Positions 8,115-17,359 of a stretch of DNA of 64,000 bases are shown in pieces (the first letter of the stretch is position 1; each line of letters starts with the position of its first letter). The notes under the pieces were generated by a model that saw nothing but the letters and a program-made list of their open reading frames with translations, did not search any database and was not told the origin of the DNA. This stretch comes from Methylotenera sp. (GTDB lineage: Bacteria; Pseudomonadota; Gammaproteobacteria; Burkholderiales; Methylophilaceae). Both the position numbers and the translations under genes were made by a program. The stretch is from contig JABFRQ010000003.1 in the NCBI GenBank assembly GCA_013141075.1, positions 222,191 to 286,190 of the forward strand, in the 5' to 3' direction.

Positions 8115-9119
8115 TTAAATTACCTCAGGCTTTTGCTCGCGCCCTAGTAAATCTGTTACCGCGTCTTTTGCACTTTTACCGTTACTTAAGGCTTGATTCA
8201 CTTCAAATGTAATTGGCATATCTACACCTATTTTTTCAGCGCGACGCATCACTTCACGTGCGGTATTTACACCTTCAGCTACATGACCTAAACCTTGCAA
8301 AATATCTGCTAACGACTTACCGCTGGCGAGTTGCAAGCCCACCTCTCGGTTGCGCGAATATTGGCCTGTGCAGGTTAAAATTAAATCTCCCGCACCTGCT
8401 AAGCCCATAAAAGTTTCTGGGCTTGCGCATAGCGCTACGCCAAAACGTGTCATTTCAGCAAGTCCGCGCGTAATCATGGCGGCGCGGGCATTGTTACCAA
8501 AACCCATTCCATCACTAATACCTGCGGCAATCGCCATCACATTTTTAACTGCGCCACCAACACAAACGCCAATCACATCGGTGGTGTGATACACGCGCAA
8601 ATTTGCACCGTGAATAATTAAAGCGGCTTCGTTGGCAAACGCATCATCATTGGCCGCCAGCGTTACCGCCGTTGGTAAGCCGCGTACTAATTCTGCCGCA
8701 AAACTTGGGCCTGATAATGCACCCCAATGTTGCCCTGTGATTTTTGGGTCGCCAAGTTCTTCTATAGCCACTTCATAAGGCAGCTTGGCAGATTGCGGCT
8801 CTAGGCCTTTATGCGCCCAAATAATTGGCAGTTTGCAACCTAGCACTTTGATGTCTTTTAAAATATTTCTAAAGCCCGCAGTTGGCACCACTGAGAGAAT
8901 TAAATCTGCGCCGTTTAATGCGGTTTGCAGGTCATCTTCAACTTGCAGCTGGTCATTAAATTTAAAGTCGCCCAAATACATAGGGTTAGCGCGCGCTTTG
9001 CGCATGCCTGAAACGTGGCCAGCATTACGCGCCCAAAGGCTAACGTTGTGGCGCTGGCTAATATTCATCGCCAGCGCTGTACCCCATGCACCTGCGCCAA
9101 GAACGGCTATTTTAGTCAT
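8115..9119 (-). CDS. gpsA: Glycerol-3-phosphate dehydrogenase [NAD(P)+]
   Basis: Reduces dihydroxyacetone phosphate to sn-glycerol 3-phosphate, the backbone for phospholipids. The Rossmann motif GAGAWG is at residues 8-13 (MTKIAVLGAGAWGTALA). Other marks are the GPSFAAELVRGLPTAV segment and the catalytic lysine in GGAVKNVMAIAAG. The length of 334 residues is normal. Its ATG follows directly on the stop of the SH3 gene, and it is the last gene of the rhodanese-grxC-secB-SH3-gpsA run. The secB-gpsA neighbourhood is widespread in proteobacteria. Confidence 0.96.
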   Translation of the reverse strand: MTKIAVLGAGAWGTALAMNISQRHNVSLWARNAGHVSGMRKARANPMYLGDFKFNDQLQVEDDLQTALNGADLILSVVPTAGFRNILKDIKVLGCKLPIIWAHKGLEPQSAKLPYEVAIEELGDPKITGQHWGALSGPSFAAELVRGLPTAVTLAANDDAFANEAALIIHGANLRVYHTTDVIGVCVGGAVKNVMAIAAGISDGMGFGNNARAAMITRGLAEMTRFGVALCASPETFMGLAGAGDLILTCTGQYSRNREVGLQLASGKSLADILQGLGHVAEGVNTAREVMRRAEKIGVDMPITFEVNQALSNGKSAKDAVTDLLGREQKPEVI

Positions 9120-9578
9120 TTATTCGTAACCCCAAGTTGCAGACAGTAAAATATAACCCGTAACGCCATCGCGATGCTTCACTTTAAGCCAACCATTATT
9201 CAGCTTTAAATCGGCGACTTCTAGCACCACAGCCTTATCTACAGTGGCAATTAGTTTTGAAGTTACATCTGCGGCATGTCTAATTTCAGCATTATTAGTA
9301 CTCACCAATACCATGCGCTTAGCAGATAATTGTTTAGCTTCCACCCAATTAAGGCCACCTTCAGCATCGCGTACTTTCAGCCAATCACCTAAGTTCACCA
9401 CAATTTCAACTGGGTAATATTGGCTAAGCAACAAGACTTTTTTAGCGGCGCTTGAGGGCGCATCGTAAAGCACAGCTTTAGGCACCGCCACAGAACGAAA
9501 ATCTAGCGCCGAGGCCATCAACGGAAAAAGCGCCAGAAAACTAGCAACAATGCGTAATTTTAAAGCGCTTTTTTGCAT
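9120..9578 (-). CDS. Exported bacterial SH3-domain protein
   Basis: A 152-residue protein with a signal peptide (residues 1-24, KLRIVASFLALFPLMASA) and two SH3-like repeats. The first covers about 27-85 (VPKAVLYDAPSSAAKKV ... DWLKVRDAEGGLNWV); the second covers about 90-150 (AEIRHAADVTSKLIATV ... GWLKVKHRDGVTGYI). Such domains often bind peptidoglycan or act as periplasmic adaptors. It sits between secB and gpsA with no gap to gpsA, so it is cotranscribed. The specific role is unknown. Confidence 0.8.
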   Translation of the reverse strand: MQKSALKLRIVASFLALFPLMASALDFRSVAVPKAVLYDAPSSAAKKVLLLSQYYPVEIVVNLGDWLKVRDAEGGLNWVEAKQLSAKRMVLVSTNNAEIRHAADVTSKLIATVDKAVVLEVADLKLNNGWLKVKHRDGVTGYILLSATWGYE

Positions 9579-9587
9579 CGAAAAAAA

Positions 9588-10082
9588 CTAATGTTTACCA
9601 GCGGCCGCTTCAGCTTCAGCTTGCTGTTGTTTTTGTTGCGCAAATAGCGCTTCAAAATTGATTGGGTTGAGCAATACTGGCATAAAGCCTGCACGTACAA
9701 CAAGGTCAGATACTACTTCACGCGCGTAAGGGAATAAAATGTTTGGGCAGGTAATGCCAATAATCATCTCTAAATTTTCTTCTGGCACATTGCGAATTTG
9801 GAAAATACCCGCTTGCGTAATTTCAACCAAAAACACGGTTTTATCTGCAATTTTTGAAGTTACCGTTACTTTAAGCGCCACTTCAAATAAACCTTCTTCA
9901 AGCGCTTGTGCAGAATTACTTAATTCAATACCCACTTGTGGTTGTGCGCGATCTGTAAAAATTTGTGGCGCATTTGGAATCTCTAGTGAAGCGTCTTTTA
10001 CATAAACTTTTTCAATACTAAAACCTGGTTGTTGCGCTTCATCGTTAGAATTTGCTGCTGCGTTGTTCTCTTCTTGTGCCAT
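9588..10082 (-). CDS. secB: Protein-export chaperone SecB
   Basis: Cytosolic tetrameric chaperone that keeps preproteins unfolded and hands them to SecA. The core matches the family: FSIEKVYVKDASLEIPNAP near residue 21, then VGIELSNSAQ, VFLVEITQAGIFQI and CPNILFPYAREVVSDLVVRAGFMPVLLNPINF at 108 onward (broken here by the limit on string length in practice the segment spans about 30 residues). The length of 164 residues is normal. It follows grxC by 80 bases and precedes the SH3 gene by nine. Confidence 0.96.
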   Translation of the reverse strand: MAQEENNAAANSNDEAQQPGFSIEKVYVKDASLEIPNAPQIFTDRAQPQVGIELSNSAQALEEGLFEVALKVTVTSKIADKTVFLVEITQAGIFQIRNVPEENLEMIIGITCPNILFPYAREVVSDLVVRAGFMPVLLNPINFEALFAQQKQQQAEAEAAAGKH

Positions 10083-10162
10083 GATATTTTCTTTAAGTTA
10101 AGGTTAAAAAATTAAGTATTGCTCATTAAAACGCTATTTTATCAGAGATTATGCGCGAATCT

Positions 10163-10420
10163 TTACTTCGCCAGTAGTGGCTCTAGGCCGCCCGCTAAAT
10201 CTAGCGCACGTAAATCGTCAAAACCGCCCACATGAAAATCATCAATGTAAATTTGCGGCACGGTGCGGCGGCCTGTTTTTTGCATCATTTCATCACGTTT
10301 TTCTGGCTGTAAATCAATGCGTACTTTGTTAATTTCCGTCACGCCTTTGCTTGTCAATAAGCGTTCTGCATTGATGCAATAAGGGCAAACTGCAGTAGAG
10401 TACATGGTAATCACTGGCAT
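10163..10420 (-). CDS. grxC: Glutaredoxin 3
   Basis: Small dithiol glutaredoxin that reduces disulfides with glutathione. The active-site motif CPYC is at residues 12-15, and the TVPQIYIDDFHVGGFDDL segment provides the cis-proline and glutathione-binding residues. The length of 85 residues is normal. Its start overlaps the stop of the upstream rhodanese gene by one base. Order rhodanese-grxC-secB is a conserved proteobacterial arrangement. Confidence 0.96.
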   Translation of the reverse strand: MPVITMYSTAVCPYCINAERLLTSKGVTEINKVRIDLQPEKRDEMMQKTGRRTVPQIYIDDFHVGGFDDLRALDLAGGLEPLLAK

Positions 10421-10923
10421 TAAACTGAGTCCTTTTCTACACTTTTCTCAATATTTTTTGTTTCTGCATTTTTATTGCTCACTTTTTTAGTGGCGGTTTT
10501 TGCGCCCGCCGCCTTGATAACCGTGGGCAATTTAGCCTCCATCCAAGCGTTTAAGCCACCTTGCAAGTTATGCACTTGCGTAAATTCAGCTTTGCGTAAA
10601 ATATCGCAGGCCTTGGCAGAACGCGCACCACGTTGGCAATTCACCAAAATGGCTTTGTTTTGATATTTTTTAAGCTCGCCTACACGCTCAGCTAAGTTCG
10701 CCAATGGAATATGCGTTGCCTCGGCAATATGTCCGCTAGCAAACTCAGCATCATCGCGCACATCTAACACCAGCGCATTTGAGCGATTGATTAAGGTCAC
10801 CGCTTCAGTTGCACTTAAATTAGGCACACCGCCAGCGCCTTTTTTTAGCAAAGGCAATAACAACATAAAGCCTGAACCAAAGGCCAAACCAATTAACAAG
10901 ATATTACTTTTAATAAACTCCAC
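10420..10923 (-). CDS. Membrane-anchored rhodanese-like protein
   Basis: A 167-residue protein with an N-terminal membrane segment (about 5-24, NILLIGLAFGSGFMLLLPLL) and a rhodanese domain (about 35-125). The domain has the active-site loop NCQRGARS with the catalytic cysteine, plus VLDVRDDAEFASGHI near its start. The C-terminal tail is Lys/Ala-rich. The GTG at 10923 is chosen over an in-frame upstream ATG at 10965 because a GAGGAAG ribosome site lies just before it, and because homologues start at the membrane segment. This is the YibN-like gene ahead of grxC-secB. Confidence 0.85.
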   Translation of the reverse strand: MEFIKSNILLIGLAFGSGFMLLLPLLKKGAGGVPNLSATEAVTLINRSNALVLDVRDDAEFASGHIAEATHIPLANLAERVGELKKYQNKAILVNCQRGARSAKACDILRKAEFTQVHNLQGGLNAWMEAKLPTVIKAAGAKTATKKVSNKNAETKNIEKSVEKDSV

Positions 10924-11060
10924 AGACTTCCTCTCAAAATTCAACTCTGACCAACATGGTGACACTTACACTAAAATTCAATACGGATTTTACGTGTAAA
11001 TGCGCTAAAATAGTGACATTACGCACACAAATTTCAAACAAAATTGTAGGACAATCAATT

Positions 11061-12614
11061 ATGTCAGCGCCGTTAAAAATCACACCAGTATGCTTGCTTA
11101 TTCTAGATGGTTTTGGTTATCGCGAAGAAACCGCAAATAACGCGATTGCCCTAGCGCGCAAACCCAATATTGACGCGCTTTGGGCGCAATTTCCACATTC
11201 GCTGATTAACGCTTCAGAGCATTATGTAGGCCTGCCAGACGGGCAAATGGGTAACTCTGAAGTGGGACACCTCAATATTGGCGCGGGTCGCGTGGTGTTT
11301 CAAGATTTTGAACGCATCAATAACAGCATTAAAACAGGCGAATTTTTTGAGCATGCCGCCTTAAAAAATGCGCTACTCAATATTAAGTCTAACAATAAGG
11401 CTTTGCATATTTTCGGTTTGCTATCTGATGGCGGCGTGCATAGTCACCACTCCCATATTTTTGCCATGCTAGAAATGGCCGCAAATTTAGGCTTGTCGAA
11501 AATATACGTACACGCCTTTTTAGATGGTCGCGATACGCCACCAGTGAGCGCCGCGCCATATTTAGCAGCGCTTGAAGCCAAAATTCGTGAATTAGGCGTA
11601 GGTAAAATTATTTCTGTGAGCGGGCGCTTTTACAGTATGGATCGCGACAAACGCTGGCCACGCGTTGAAGCCGCTTATGCACTCATTACCGAAGGTATAG
11701 GCGAATATACTTATGCCACGGCAGATGAAGCCCTGCAAGCGGCCTACGCACGCGGCGAGAACGATGAGTTTGTAAAATGCACTGCCATTCGCCAGCCCAA
11801 TGAGGGCGCCACCCATTTAGAAGATGGTGATTTAGTCGTCTACATGAATTTCAGGTCTGACCGCGCTCGCCAGCTAACCCATGCGTTGCTGAGCGAAGAA
11901 TTTGACGGCTTTCACCGCCGCCATGTACCAAAGCTGGCTGGCTATTTTACGCTCACCATGCACGACGTAAAAGAAACCAAAGCCACTGCAATATTCCCAG
12001 CATCTGCGGTAAAAAATACCTTTGGCGAATATTTATCTAGCCAAGATTTAACGCAATTACGCATTGCCGAAACTGAAAAATATCCGCATGTGACTTTCTT
12101 TTTTAACGGCGGAGAAGAAACCGTATTTGCTGGCGAAGACCGCATTCTAGTGCCATCTCCGCCCGTGGCCACTTACGACATGCAGCCACAAATGAGTGCG
12201 TTTGAACTCACAGACAAACTAGAAGAAGCCATTTTAAGCCGCAAATACAATGCAATTATTTGCAACTACGCCAATGGTGACATGGTCGGACACACAGGCA
12301 GCCTAGAAGCCGCTATCAAAGCCATTGAAACGCTAGACACCTGCGTTGGGCGCATTGTGAACGCCATGCAGAGCATTGATGGTGAAGTGATTATTACCGC
12401 CGACCACGGCAATGCCGAAACCATGTTTGATGTAGAAAATAATCAGCCGCACACACAACACACCACCAACAAAGTGCCATTTATTTACGTAGGGCGCGAT
12501 GCTGCGGTGGCAGAAGATGGTGCGTTATCTGACTTAGCGCCAACCTTGCTACACATGATGGGGGTTGCACAGCCAAGTGAAATGACTGGTAAAAATCTGG
12601 TTACTTTCAAATAA
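11061..12614 (+). CDS. gpmI: 2,3-bisphosphoglycerate-independent phosphoglycerate mutase
   Basis: Interconverts 3- and 2-phosphoglycerate with two metal ions and a phosphoserine intermediate. The ATG at 11061 gives MSAPLKITPVCLLILDGFG, the normal N-terminus, so an in-frame extension to 10956 is rejected. The nucleophile is Ser66 in QMGNSEVGH; other metal-site segments are ITADHGNAE and HTQHTTNKVPF near the C-terminus. The length of 517 residues is normal. It is divergent from the rhodanese operon and followed after seven bases by the envC-like gene, a conserved pairing. Confidence 0.96.
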   Translation: MSAPLKITPVCLLILDGFGYREETANNAIALARKPNIDALWAQFPHSLINASEHYVGLPDGQMGNSEVGHLNIGAGRVVFQDFERINNSIKTGEFFEHAALKNALLNIKSNNKALHIFGLLSDGGVHSHHSHIFAMLEMAANLGLSKIYVHAFLDGRDTPPVSAAPYLAALEAKIRELGVGKIISVSGRFYSMDRDKRWPRVEAAYALITEGIGEYTYATADEALQAAYARGENDEFVKCTAIRQPNEGATHLEDGDLVVYMNFRSDRARQLTHALLSEEFDGFHRRHVPKLAGYFTLTMHDVKETKATAIFPASAVKNTFGEYLSSQDLTQLRIAETEKYPHVTFFFNGGEETVFAGEDRILVPSPPVATYDMQPQMSAFELTDKLEEAILSRKYNAIICNYANGDMVGHTGSLEAAIKAIETLDTCVGRIVNAMQSIDGEVIITADHGNAETMFDVENNQPHTQHTTNKVPFIYVGRDAAVAEDGALSDLAPTLLHMMGVAQPSEMTGKNLVTFK

Positions 12615-12621
12615 TAATTGC

Positions 12622-13899
12622 ATGAATCATAAGTATTTCAAGCAAGCCCTGCCCTATACCGCGTTGTTCGCAATGTTGTTATTGCTTGCGCCGCTGGCAA
12701 ATGCGAACAAGAAGGTTGAGCAATCCAAGCAAAATTTGAATGAAGTGCATCAACGTTTAGAATCGCTCAAAAAAGAGCTTGATAGCTCAAAAGAAGCGCA
12801 TAAAGATGCAGCAGACGCGCTAAAAGAAAGTGAAGTGGCGATTAGTGCGGCCAATAGAAAGCTGTATGACATTAACCAGCAACAGCAAAAAAACAAAAAA
12901 ACACTTTCTAAACTGGCTTCTGATTCTATCGCAACAAATCAATCGTTATCTGAGCAACAAAAATTGTTAAGCAGCCAGCTTTATCTGCAATACACACAAG
13001 GGCAACAAAGTTACGCGCAAATCATTCTGCAAAATGAGAACCCCAGCGCCATTGCGCGCGATGTGCATTATTTTTCTTATGTGGCAAAAGCACGCGCGGC
13101 ACTCATTCACAAAATGCAGGGCAACCTCACTAAAATCAACCAATTAAATGATGAAACCGCGGCTGCGTTAAAAGAAGTTGCCGAGCTGAAACAAAAACAA
13201 TTGGAAGAGAAAAAAGCTTTAGAAAACCAAAAACAGACTAAATCCAAAGTGGTGAGTACCTTGTCTCAACAAATTGCGACACAGCGTAATGAGATTAAAA
13301 AACTAAGCCGTGATGAAAAATCACTTTCACAATTGGTTGAGCGCTTGGCGAAAATTGTGCCACCACGCCCTAAAAAAATACCGAAACTCACTCCCAAAGA
13401 CAACATCGCAGGCAACGCATCACCCACGCAAAGCCAACCGCCTAAAGAGGTAATTGCAAACAATGCTGAGCCTAGTAGCGACAGCGCTGAGAATGCAGGA
13501 GCGAATTTCGCTGCCCTGCGAGGCAAGCTGCGCCTGCCTGTGCGAGGTGATGTCACCAACCGCTTCGGTTCAAGCCGAGAAGAAGGCATCTCATGGAAAG
13601 GCTTATTTATTAAGGCCAATGAAGGCGCAGAAGTAAAATCTATCGCCACGGGTCGCGTAGTATTTGCCGACTGGATGCGCGGTTTTGGCAACTTGATTAT
13701 CGTAGACCATGGTGACGGTTATATGAGTTTATACGGCAACAACCAAGCGGTGCTAAAACAAGTGGGCGAAAGCGTAAAAGCGGGCGATGCGATTGCCTCA
13801 GTGGGTAACAGCGGCGGTAACGAAACCAATGGCTTATATTACGAATTACGCCGCCAAAGTCGCCCGTTTGACCCATTAAGTTGGAGCAGATTAAATTGA
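12622..13899 (+). CDS. envC: Murein hydrolase activator, EnvC-like (degenerate LytM/M23 domain)
   Basis: Periplasmic coiled-coil protein that in E. coli activates the amidases AmiA and AmiB at the division septum. Visible are a signal peptide (about 1-28), a long charged coiled-coil (about 30-245), a Pro/Ser-rich linker (about 250-290) and a C-terminal LytM domain (about 297-425). The zinc ligands of active M23 peptidases are missing: the HxxxD position reads WKGLF and the HxH position reads LYYEL. This supports an activator rather than an enzyme. It follows gpmI by seven bases. Confidence 0.88.
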   Translation: MNHKYFKQALPYTALFAMLLLLAPLANANKKVEQSKQNLNEVHQRLESLKKELDSSKEAHKDAADALKESEVAISAANRKLYDINQQQQKNKKTLSKLASDSIATNQSLSEQQKLLSSQLYLQYTQGQQSYAQIILQNENPSAIARDVHYFSYVAKARAALIHKMQGNLTKINQLNDETAAALKEVAELKQKQLEEKKALENQKQTKSKVVSTLSQQIATQRNEIKKLSRDEKSLSQLVERLAKIVPPRPKKIPKLTPKDNIAGNASPTQSQPPKEVIANNAEPSSDSAENAGANFAALRGKLRLPVRGDVTNRFGSSREEGISWKGLFIKANEGAEVKSIATGRVVFADWMRGFGNLIIVDHGDGYMSLYGNNQAVLKQVGESVKAGDAIASVGNSGGNETNGLYYELRRQSRPFDPLSWSRLN

Positions 13900-13913
13900 T
13901 TCACGCAGCGCCC

Positions 13914-14783
13914 ATGCAAGATTTTCAACCTTTTTTGGCTCCTGCAAAAATCAATTTATTTTTGCATATTACTGGCCAACGCGCGGATGGTTATCACCTT
14001 TTGCAAACGGTTTTTCGACTACTAGATTTCTACGACACTATTTATCTAAAACCCACGAAAACTAGCGCCATTAAACGTGTTAATACCGTTGCTGGCGTGC
14101 CAGAAACGCAAGATTTATGCGTGCGTGCCGCAACACTTTTGCAGCAATATGCAAAATGTCCGCTTGGCGTAGAAATTTTTGTTGAGAAAAAAATCCCCAT
14201 GGGCGGCGGCTTGGGGGGCGGTAGCTCAGATGCTGCAACCGTACTTTTAGCACTAAATCAGCTATGGAAACTCAACTTAAGCCGCACCCAATTACTATCG
14301 CTAGGCCTGCAATTGGGCGCCGATGTGCCATTTTTCATCTACGGCACTAATGCTTGGGCAGAAGGCGTTGGCGAGCAGTTGCATGCAATTGCGTTGCGCG
14401 ATGCTTATTATGTGGTGCTAACGCCGAATGCACATGTTTCAACCGCACAAATATTTGCCAATAAGCAATTGACAAAAAACACGATTCCTAAGACAATGTC
14501 GGACTTTTCTGGGGCCAGTAATTTTGGTGCGGGTAATTTAAGCACTGGATTCAAGAATGACCTTGAAAAAGTAGTCTGCGATAATTACCCTCCAGTACTA
14601 GCTTGCTTAACATGGCTTAAACAGTTTGGTGATGCTAGAATGAGCGGCTCTGGTGCTTCAGTTTTTTTAGAAGTAGCAAGCGATAAAATTGCGACTGAAA
14701 TATGCAATCAAAAGCCAAGCAATATAAAAGGTTTTGTTGCAAAAGGGTTAAATCAGCACCCCTTAATAAGCTTTTGCGAATAG
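13914..14783 (+). CDS. ispE: 4-diphosphocytidyl-2-C-methyl-D-erythritol kinase IspE
   Basis: Phosphorylates CDP-methylerythritol in the MEP pathway to isoprenoids. GHMP-kinase features are [19 protein letters not shown] at the N-terminus and the ATP loop [14 protein letters not shown] near residue 95. The ATG at 13914 is chosen (289 residues, in line with the family); a TTG at 13881 would extend the protein into the envC-like gene. The downstream order ispE / tRNA-Gln / prs / rplY / pth is a hallmark of betaproteobacteria. Confidence 0.95.
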   Translation: MQDFQPFLAPAKINLFLHITGQRADGYHLLQTVFRLLDFYDTIYLKPTKTSAIKRVNTVAGVPETQDLCVRAATLLQQYAKCPLGVEIFVEKKIPMGGGLGGGSSDAATVLLALNQLWKLNLSRTQLLSLGLQLGADVPFFIYGTNAWAEGVGEQLHAIALRDAYYVVLTPNAHVSTAQIFANKQLTKNTIPKTMSDFSGASNFGAGNLSTGFKNDLEKVVCDNYPPVLACLTWLKQFGDARMSGSGASVFLEVASDKIATEICNQKPSNIKGFVAKGLNQHPLISFCE

Positions 14784-14816
14784 GCTTTGCAGCTAATTAA
14801 AAAATGATTAAATAAT

Positions 14817-14893
14817 TGGGGAGTCGCCAAGTTGGTTAAGGCACTGGGTTTTGATCCCAGCATCCGAAGGTTCGAGTCCTTCCTCCTCAGCCA
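14817..14893 (+). tRNA. tRNA-Gln (anticodon TTG)
   Basis: A 77-base cloverleaf with CCA encoded. The acceptor stem TGGGGAG pairs with CTCCTCA, the anticodon stem CTGGG/CCCAG encloses the loop TTTTGAT with anticodon TTG, and the T arm is GAAGG TTCGAGT CCTTC. U1-A72 at the acceptor end is typical of tRNA-Gln. Confidence 0.96.
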
Positions 14894-14939
14894 AATTTAA
14901 ATGTAGCGTGCGTGTGCAGTCTGCATTACTGAAATAACA

Positions 14940-14976
14940 AGCGTGTAGATTTTTGGATTTACGCGCTTTTATTTTT
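14940..14976 (+). terminator. Hairpin terminator after tRNA-Gln
   Basis: Stem AGCGTGTA / TACGCGCT (one G-T pair) around a 12-base loop, followed by TTTTATTTTT. It ends the tRNA-Gln transcript before prs. Confidence 0.65.
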
Positions 14977-15028
14977 ACTAACGCTTTATTTAACAAAGTT
15001 TTTCAGTTTTACTTTAGGAAATCAACAG

Positions 15029-15979
15029 ATGTCTAACGGCAACTTGATGGTCTTTACTGGCACCGCTAACCCAGTGCTCGCGCAAGAAGTGGCAACACAC
15101 CTTGGCATTGAGCTTGGGCGCGCGCATGTTGGTACATTTAGCGATGGTGAAACCACAGTTGAGTTGCTAGAAAATGTGCGCGGTAAGGATGTATTCGTAT
15201 TGCAATCTACCAGCCACCCTACTAACGACAGCCTAATGGAAGTCATGGTGATGGTAGATGCGCTACGCCGCTCATCTGCAGGCCGTATTACTGCCGCAAT
15301 CCCCTATTTTGGTTATTCTCGGCAAGATCGCCGCCCACGCTCAGCACGTGTGGCGATTACGGCAAAAGTCGTGGCCAATATGCTAACAGGCGTGGGTGTA
15401 AACCGCTTGCTAACAATGGATTTGCACTCAGACCAAATTCAAGGTTTTTTTGATATTCCTGTTGATAACATTTACGCAACACCAATTTTGCTTGCCGATT
15501 TATTAAAGCAAAATCATGACAACTTAATGGTAGTTTCACCAGATGTAGGCGGCGTAGTGCGTGCACGTGCTGCGGCTAAACAGCTCAATGCAGACTTGGC
15601 CATTATTGACAAACGTCGCCCAAAACCAAACGTCGCCAAAGTGATGAATATTATTGGTGATGTGGCAGGCCGAACATGCGTAATTATGGATGACATGGTG
15701 GACACCGCGAATACGCTTTGCGAAGCCGCCGCCGCCTTAAAGAAAAATGGCGCAATCAAAGTAATTGCCTACGCTACGCACCCAGTGTTATCTGGCGGCG
15801 CCGCAGAGAGAATTTTGAACTCTGAGCTAGATGAATTGGTTGTCACCAATACCATTGCGCTCAATGCAGCTTCTGCCAATTGTAAAAAAATCCGCCAACT
15901 CAGTGCAGCTGAATTGTTGGCAGAAACCATACGTAGAATTAGTAGTGAAGATTCCGTTTCTTCACTATTTATGGATTAA
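15029..15979 (+). CDS. prs: Ribose-phosphate pyrophosphokinase
   Basis: Makes PRPP from ribose 5-phosphate and ATP, feeding nucleotide, histidine and NAD synthesis. Class I features: the flexible ATP loop [18 protein letters not shown] near residue 95 and the PRPP loop [11 protein letters not shown] near residue 220. The length of 316 residues is standard. A strong terminator follows at 16001, so prs and rplY may have separate transcripts, although the gene order is conserved. Confidence 0.97.
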   Translation: MSNGNLMVFTGTANPVLAQEVATHLGIELGRAHVGTFSDGETTVELLENVRGKDVFVLQSTSHPTNDSLMEVMVMVDALRRSSAGRITAAIPYFGYSRQDRRPRSARVAITAKVVANMLTGVGVNRLLTMDLHSDQIQGFFDIPVDNIYATPILLADLLKQNHDNLMVVSPDVGGVVRARAAAKQLNADLAIIDKRRPKPNVAKVMNIIGDVAGRTCVIMDDMVDTANTLCEAAAALKKNGAIKVIAYATHPVLSGGAAERILNSELDELVVTNTIALNAASANCKKIRQLSAAELLAETIRRISSEDSVSSLFMD

Positions 15980-16000
15980 TTCATTTTAAAATTTTTAACC

Positions 16001-16030
16001 CTGTTTTCTGGTCGCGGAAAACAGTTTTTT
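16001..16030 (+). terminator. Intrinsic terminator after prs
   Basis: Perfect 8-bp stem CTGTTTTC / GAAAACAG with an 8-base loop and a run of six T. Confidence 0.85.
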
Positions 16031-16076
16031 ATGCAGTACCCACTTTGTAACAAGTAGTGGTTTTAGGAGCAATAAA

Positions 16077-16688
16077 ATGTCTATCGAAATTAAAGCAGTA
16101 AAACGTGATGTAAAAGGTACGGGTGCGAGCCGCCGTCTTCGTCACGCAGGCGTAGTGCCAGGGGTAGTGTACGGTGGTGGTAAAGAAGCGATAACGCTAG
16201 AAATTAACGCAAAAGAATTGTTCATGGAGTTCCGCCATGAAGCATTTCACGCGTCAGTGTTAAGCTTAAACTTAGACGGCAAAAAAGAAAATGTTTTGCT
16301 ACGTGACTTTCAAATGCACCCAGTACGCAACACTATTCAACACATTGACTTTCAACGCGTTTCAGCTACTGAAAAAATCCACGTTAAAGTGCCTTTCCAC
16401 TTTATCAATGCGGATGTTGCACCAGGCGTAAAAATCGGCGGCGGTATTGTGGCGCACATTTTGACTGAAGCTGACGTAAGCTGCCTAGCAAAAGATTTGC
16501 CAGAGTTTATTGAAGTTGATGTTGCTAAACTTGAAATGGGTCACTCAATCCACTTATCAGAAATCAAACTGCCAAAAGGCGTTGAGTTTGTAAAACTTGC
16601 ACACGGTGACGATGCTGCAATTGCCTCAATTGCTAAAACACGTGGCGGCGTTTCTGAAGCAGCAGCTGAAGAAACTCCAGCGGCTTAA
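16077..16688 (+). CDS. rplY: 50S ribosomal protein L25 / Ctc type
   Basis: Binds 5S rRNA in the large ribosomal subunit. The N-terminal L25 domain (about 1-90) starts IEIKAVKRDVKGTGASRRLR. A second, C-terminal TL5-type domain (about 95-185) makes it a 203-residue Ctc-type protein rather than the 94-residue E. coli form. The Ala/Glu-rich tail is typical. An AGGAG site precedes the ATG. A terminator follows at 16711. Confidence 0.96.
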   Translation: MSIEIKAVKRDVKGTGASRRLRHAGVVPGVVYGGGKEAITLEINAKELFMEFRHEAFHASVLSLNLDGKKENVLLRDFQMHPVRNTIQHIDFQRVSATEKIHVKVPFHFINADVAPGVKIGGGIVAHILTEADVSCLAKDLPEFIEVDVAKLEMGHSIHLSEIKLPKGVEFVKLAHGDDAAIASIAKTRGGVSEAAAEETPAA

Positions 16689-16710
16689 TTTTTTTAAGCA
16701 TGCACAATAA

Positions 16711-16744
16711 GCGCGCACTTTATATGAAGTGCGCGTTTTTTATT
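16711..16744 (+). terminator. Intrinsic terminator after rplY
   Basis: Stem CGCGCACTT / AAGTGCGCG (16712-16720 and 16727-16735) with loop TATATG, followed by TTTTTTATT. It overlaps an upstream in-frame extension of pth, which supports the later pth start. Confidence 0.9.
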
Positions 16745-16758
16745 GGTACTATTGCACA

Positions 16759-17334
16759 ATGACAGGCATTAAACTTTTTGTAGGCTTAGGCAACCCTGGC
16801 GATAAATATACCGCCACCCGCCATAATGCTGGCTTTTGGTGGGTAGATCAGCTAGTCGCTTCATCAAATAGTAAACTTGCAATGGACACCAAGTTTTTTG
16901 GGCTAGCTGGCAAATTGAGCCCAACTGCCGACACTTGGCTACTAAAACCCACAACATTTATGAATTTAAGTGGCAAAGCCGTTGCTGCACTGGCAAATTA
17001 TTACAAAATTTTACCCGAGCAAATTTTAGTTGTTCACGATGAATTAGATTTACCGCCAGAAACCGTCAAGCTTAAAAAAGGCGGCGGTCATGGCGGGCAT
17101 AATGGCTTAAAAGATATTACTACCGCACTTGGCACTGCCGACTTTTGGCGCTTGCGAATAGGTATTGGCCACCCAGGTGACCGCAACGAAGTCATTAACT
17201 TTGTGCTAAAAGCGCCGTTAAAAGATGAGCAAATTGCCATCAATTTAAGCATTGATGCCAGCATACAAATTGTGCCGCAGTTATTAAACGGTGATTTTGA
17301 TGCGGCAATGTTAAAATTACACACCAAGAACTAA
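16759..17334 (+). CDS. pth: Peptidyl-tRNA hydrolase
   Basis: Releases tRNA from peptidyl-tRNAs that drop off the ribosome. The ATG at 16759 gives MTGIKLFVGLGNPGDKY, the standard N-terminus, and 191 residues. The catalytic histidine is in TRHNAGFWW, with VVHDELDLP and GGGHGGHNGLKDI as the other family signatures. An upstream in-frame start at 16729 would begin inside the rplY terminator and is rejected. The gene is followed by ychF after 25 bases. Confidence 0.96.
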   Translation: MTGIKLFVGLGNPGDKYTATRHNAGFWWVDQLVASSNSKLAMDTKFFGLAGKLSPTADTWLLKPTTFMNLSGKAVAALANYYKILPEQILVVHDELDLPPETVKLKKGGGHGGHNGLKDITTALGTADFWRLRIGIGHPGDRNEVINFVLKAPLKDEQIAINLSIDASIQIVPQLLNGDFDAAMLKLHTKN

Positions 17335-17359
17335 TGTTAAAAATGAATAGAGAAAATAC

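Noticed and set aside
10956..11060. Upstream in-frame extension of gpmI
   Set aside because: The ATG at 11061 gives the standard N-terminus; the extension is not conserved in type and overlaps the divergent rhodanese promoter.
13881..13913. TTG start of ispE overlapping the envC-like gene
   Set aside because: The ATG at 13914 gives family-typical length and places the [10 protein letters not shown] motif at the usual distance.
16729..16758. Upstream start of pth
   Set aside because: It begins inside the rplY terminator hairpin; the ATG at 16759 gives the conserved N-terminus.
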